Origin: Taenia hydatigena
Lineage: Eukaryota; Platyhelminthes; Cestoda; Cyclophyllidea; Taeniidae
Assembly: GCA_036345935.2 (NCBI GenBank)
Contig: JADWOT020000001.1
Location: 29,146,487 to 29,210,486, forward strand
Length of the DNA stretch: 64,000 nucleotides
Reading direction: 5' to 3'
Shown: one piece after another, positions 61,530 to 64,000 of the stretch
Position numbering within the stretch: the first letter of the stretch is position 1
How the letters are laid out: every line of letters begins with the position of its first letter
Translations under genes and position numbers: made by a program
The notes under the pieces: model-generated
Told to the model about the DNA's origin: nothing
What the model saw: the letters and a program-made list of their open reading frames with translations, nothing else
Database searches by the model: none

Positions 61530-61830
61530 TGACGCTCTTCAGATCTTCCTGCACTGCTGACCTCTGCCTCAGTGAATTTCCCTGACCAAAAACCTACTTA
61601 ACGCCTCTATAACTGACTCGCAGACGAACCAGACCAACCAGTTACCAAGCGTACAAAAGACAAATTTTGTGGTTCAGCAGACATCGCCATTCAACACGGA
61701 GCCACTAGCTCATTGATGATTAGCTTACCGCACTTCCAGTGTATCGTTTAAGAGCCAGACAGCTGCCTAGCTTGCACCTTATTTCAGCCAAGCATTAATC
61801 GAATCGCTTTCTAGCATCCATCTACTACAG
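61530..61830 (+). repeat. Repeat H, copy 2
   Basis: Direct relative of 58880-59280. It lacks the internal tandem unit and lies only 20 bp after repeat G, whereas the first G and H copies are 1.3 kb apart. Confidence 0.8.
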
Positions 61831-62300
61831 GAGGAAGCCACCTGCTGCTCAGAGCAACCCTTCAACTTTGTTTATGTTCATTTATTTAAGCTCCATGCGT
61901 ACGACGCCTGCTGCGATATCATTTCATCAAACAGACACAGCACAGAACTCTTGACAGACGAGAGCTAACAAGCAAGACGCCTTCACCTCCATCACTAGCA
62001 CTGCAGCAGTGGCAGGGTCTCCACATCATACGACGAGGACTCCGTCGTGTAGTTTAAATCCACTGCAGAATTCCAATGCTCTTCACTCGTACGCAAGAAA
62101 ATTTAAGCAGAAAAGGGTTTTTGTTTCTCTGTTACCTCTACATTTGAAGCACAACAAAAATACTTGCGATACTCGAATTTTGGGCGAACGTGATTGTAAT
62201 TAAACTGGTGAGGAAGAAGTGCTGCGTATTTATGGGGTGACAAAGCTATGTATGAAACATTTTTAACGGTATGCGCAAGACCTTTCATTCACACAAGTGA

Positions 62301-62567
62301 GGACACTCCATAAAACGCTGCACAGTAACTTCGGGCGTTGGCATCCATCTAGAACCATCGAGTTTTGAAGTGGCAAGGAATCTCATATTAAGAATACCTC
62401 TCATACCAAATTGCTTCGTGCATCCTGAGGAGAGATGGGCAGCAATCATTTTAGTGTCACTTGCAACTATGTATTATCCTAATCGCATTTTTGTGTCGCC
62501 TCAGATTTTAGTCTGTGCTCTATACCTGCAAGTGCTGTTTTTAGCCTGTTTAATAAGGCGGCAGTAA
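62301..62567 (+). CDS. Weak candidate exon with hydrophobic segments
   Basis: Open for 88 codons (TSGVGIHLEPSSFEVARNL, then two hydrophobic stretches: WAAIILVSLATM and ILVCALYLQVLFLACL). ATG is at 62370. It could encode a membrane segment, but no splice sites or relatives support it. Confidence 0.2.
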   Translation, partial: GHSIKRCTVTSGVGIHLEPSSFEVARNLILRIPLIPNCFVHPEERWAAIILVSLATMYYPNRIFVSPQILVCALYLQVLFLACLIRRQ

Positions 62568-63217
62568 GAGAAGAGAAAGTTAATAGTCAACTTTGTCTTA
62601 TAGAGGAAGAAAACTACCAAAATCCATGCGCTCAAACTATTCTACGACACTAATTGTTACACCAAACACCGTTGCAGAGATTGCACGTGACCGAGGAAGT
62701 TCGACTTGTCTTGACTTCCCTTTGCTTTTGCTTTACTATCAATCCGGTAATGTCTTCATCCTCTCATCTTGATTGCAGTGCATCTCATCGAATTCACTAC
62801 CCATTTATCTCTATGCCAAACACGTCAGCAGTCATTTGATGCACTCGACAGGAAACGAATGCGTAAAAACCACAGCGTAGCTCACCACTGCAGCAACACA
62901 CTTGGCACATCAACCTTCTGCCAGGCAGCATTTTATCCAAAGGGAAAGGCGGATGAAACGTACTTTCGGTTAAGAGGGGTGATTGTACATTAGTACACAC
63001 TTGCAGAGCATGGACGGTGATGGGCACTAAAAAATTGCAAGACATTTTGTAATGCGTCAGAGATTAATATGTGGCTAAACATGGGCAAGAGCAAATATCA
63101 TTTCCCAGCATCCTGTTTCTTTTATCAAATCTGTCCAATCCAATGGCTTTAACAAGCTAAAGTAGCACATAAAAGAAAAGAAATAAGTGGATCTGAGTAA
63201 TTTAAAGAGGTTGATAA

Positions 63218-63406
63218 ATGCGCAAAACAGCAAATGTTTTTTTTACTGTTTGTGTGCTGTCTTTGCAAGCCGCTACTCGAAATGGCGCATGCCCCAATCT
63301 GTGTTCATTAAGACTAATTCCACTAACTCTTCCTCCTCTACTTTGCCGCGCTGATGTTGAGGCATCTTGGCAGAATGGAGCGTGTTGTAGTGCTCACGAG
63401 TCCTAA
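63218..63406 (+). CDS. Weak candidate small cysteine-containing secreted ORF
   Basis: 62 codons starting MRKTANVFFTVCVLSLQAAT, a plausible signal peptide, then CPNLC and a CC pair near the end. No known fold recognised, and the length is within chance. Confidence 0.2.
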   Translation: MRKTANVFFTVCVLSLQAATRNGACPNLCSLRLIPLTLPPLLCRADVEASWQNGACCSAHES

Positions 63407-63565
63407 TTACTCCCGTGATGTAAAGATGGTGCAATCAGGTAGTGAATGAGCACATCCAAGTATCTCAGTGAGTTCACTGGAGCGATTGATGCGACAGCGA
63501 ACAGAATTCTCATTAATTGCAAACGACATTTGATCTAGCAAGTAAACGGAAAAGTGCAAAAATTG

Positions 63566-63754
63566 TTAGAAGAAATTAGGTCGAAATGGAAGCACACAAA
63601 ATTTTGTTGCCGCATATGAACAATATTTATCCGTTTGCATCCGCCGATGTGTATCCACTCTACAACTCACTTTGTAACACTTCGTGCATTTGACAGGAAA
63701 TTTGTGACAGCATACTAAACAGCCGCATCGCACTGAACTTCGATGCGTTTGCAC
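63566..63754 (-). pseudogene. Degenerate C2H2 zinc-finger segment
   Basis: The frame reads KFPVKCTKCYKVSCRVDTHR, with C-x2-C followed by a T-H-R-R-M-Q-T segment resembling the H-R-R-H-x-x-T linker end of a C2H2 finger. A further C and KFCVLPF suggest part of a second finger, and CGCLVCC precedes it. Key histidines and cysteines are missing, so it is probably a relic or a chance match. Confidence 0.3.
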
Positions 63755-64000
63755 TCAATTAACTTCATATGAAGCCGTCGATATCACTTTGACTGTGACG
63801 TCTTCCCCCACCACCAATGCCGCTGTCAATTCCTATAGTATTGCATCATTCATCAGAGTAATGCATGCAGACTATACTTCACAATCGAACACAATCCAAA
63901 GGGGTATAATTAGGTGGGACAGGAATCGACTGTACGAAATAGCGCAAACGGGTGAGCAAGAGTAGTGGAGGCGATTGAAAGAATTGCAGATGATTGAAAT

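Noticed and set aside
1..64000. CRISPR arrays, bacterial operons or prophage
   Set aside because: No regularly spaced repeats, no long contiguous ORFs and no ribosome-binding-site pattern; spliced genes show the DNA is eukaryotic.

Overview
This window looks like flatworm nuclear DNA, most likely from a tapeworm with a large, repeat-rich genome. The evidence is indirect. One clearly identifiable gene (thiamin pyrophosphokinase) is split by four introns of only 31-37 nt, the micro-intron size known from parasitic flatworms. Coding density is very low, and most of the window is old dispersed or duplicated sequence. I see no rRNA, tRNA, CRISPR array or operon structure. The organism call is inference.

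Layout. 0-2.4 kb: the 3' part of a small secreted-protein ORF running off the left edge, an acidic exon-like ORF, then unassigned sequence. 2.5-5.1 kb: repeat A, copied in direct orientation at 50.1-54.7 kb and partly at 55.5 kb. 5.5-13.0 kb and 20.3-26.7 kb: two arms of a very large, diverged inverted duplication. The arms share at least two spliced exons of a membrane-protein-like gene, and the left copy is damaged. The 7 kb between the arms holds two tandem minus-strand copies of an unidentified three-exon gene (13.3-15.4 kb), a GGAA-type microsatellite, and repeat C, which recurs at 47-49.5 kb. 28.7-32.6 kb: three relatives of a small secreted-peptide family, two with arginine-rich amphipathic tails. 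30.6-31.6 and 41.9-45.2 kb: dispersed repeats D, E and F, where E looks like a broken PHD-type zinc finger from a retroelement.

34.5-41.6 kb is the gene island. It holds a candidate spliced gene of unknown function (34.6-35.3 kb), candidate exons (36.5-37.1 kb), TPK1 (37.99-38.89 kb, plus strand, apparently intact) and, convergent with it, a TtcA-like PP-loop tRNA-thiolation gene (39.36-41.56 kb, minus strand). The latter keeps most family motifs but has two in-frame TAGs, a frameshift at the PP-loop and a second phase mismatch, so it is probably decaying.

45-64 kb is mainly repeats (C, A, J, K, G, H) with a few weak ORFs and a degenerate C2H2-like zinc finger near the right edge.

The genes do not form an obvious pathway. 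The main themes are extensive segmental duplication, decay of the copies, and a possible cluster of secreted cationic peptides.
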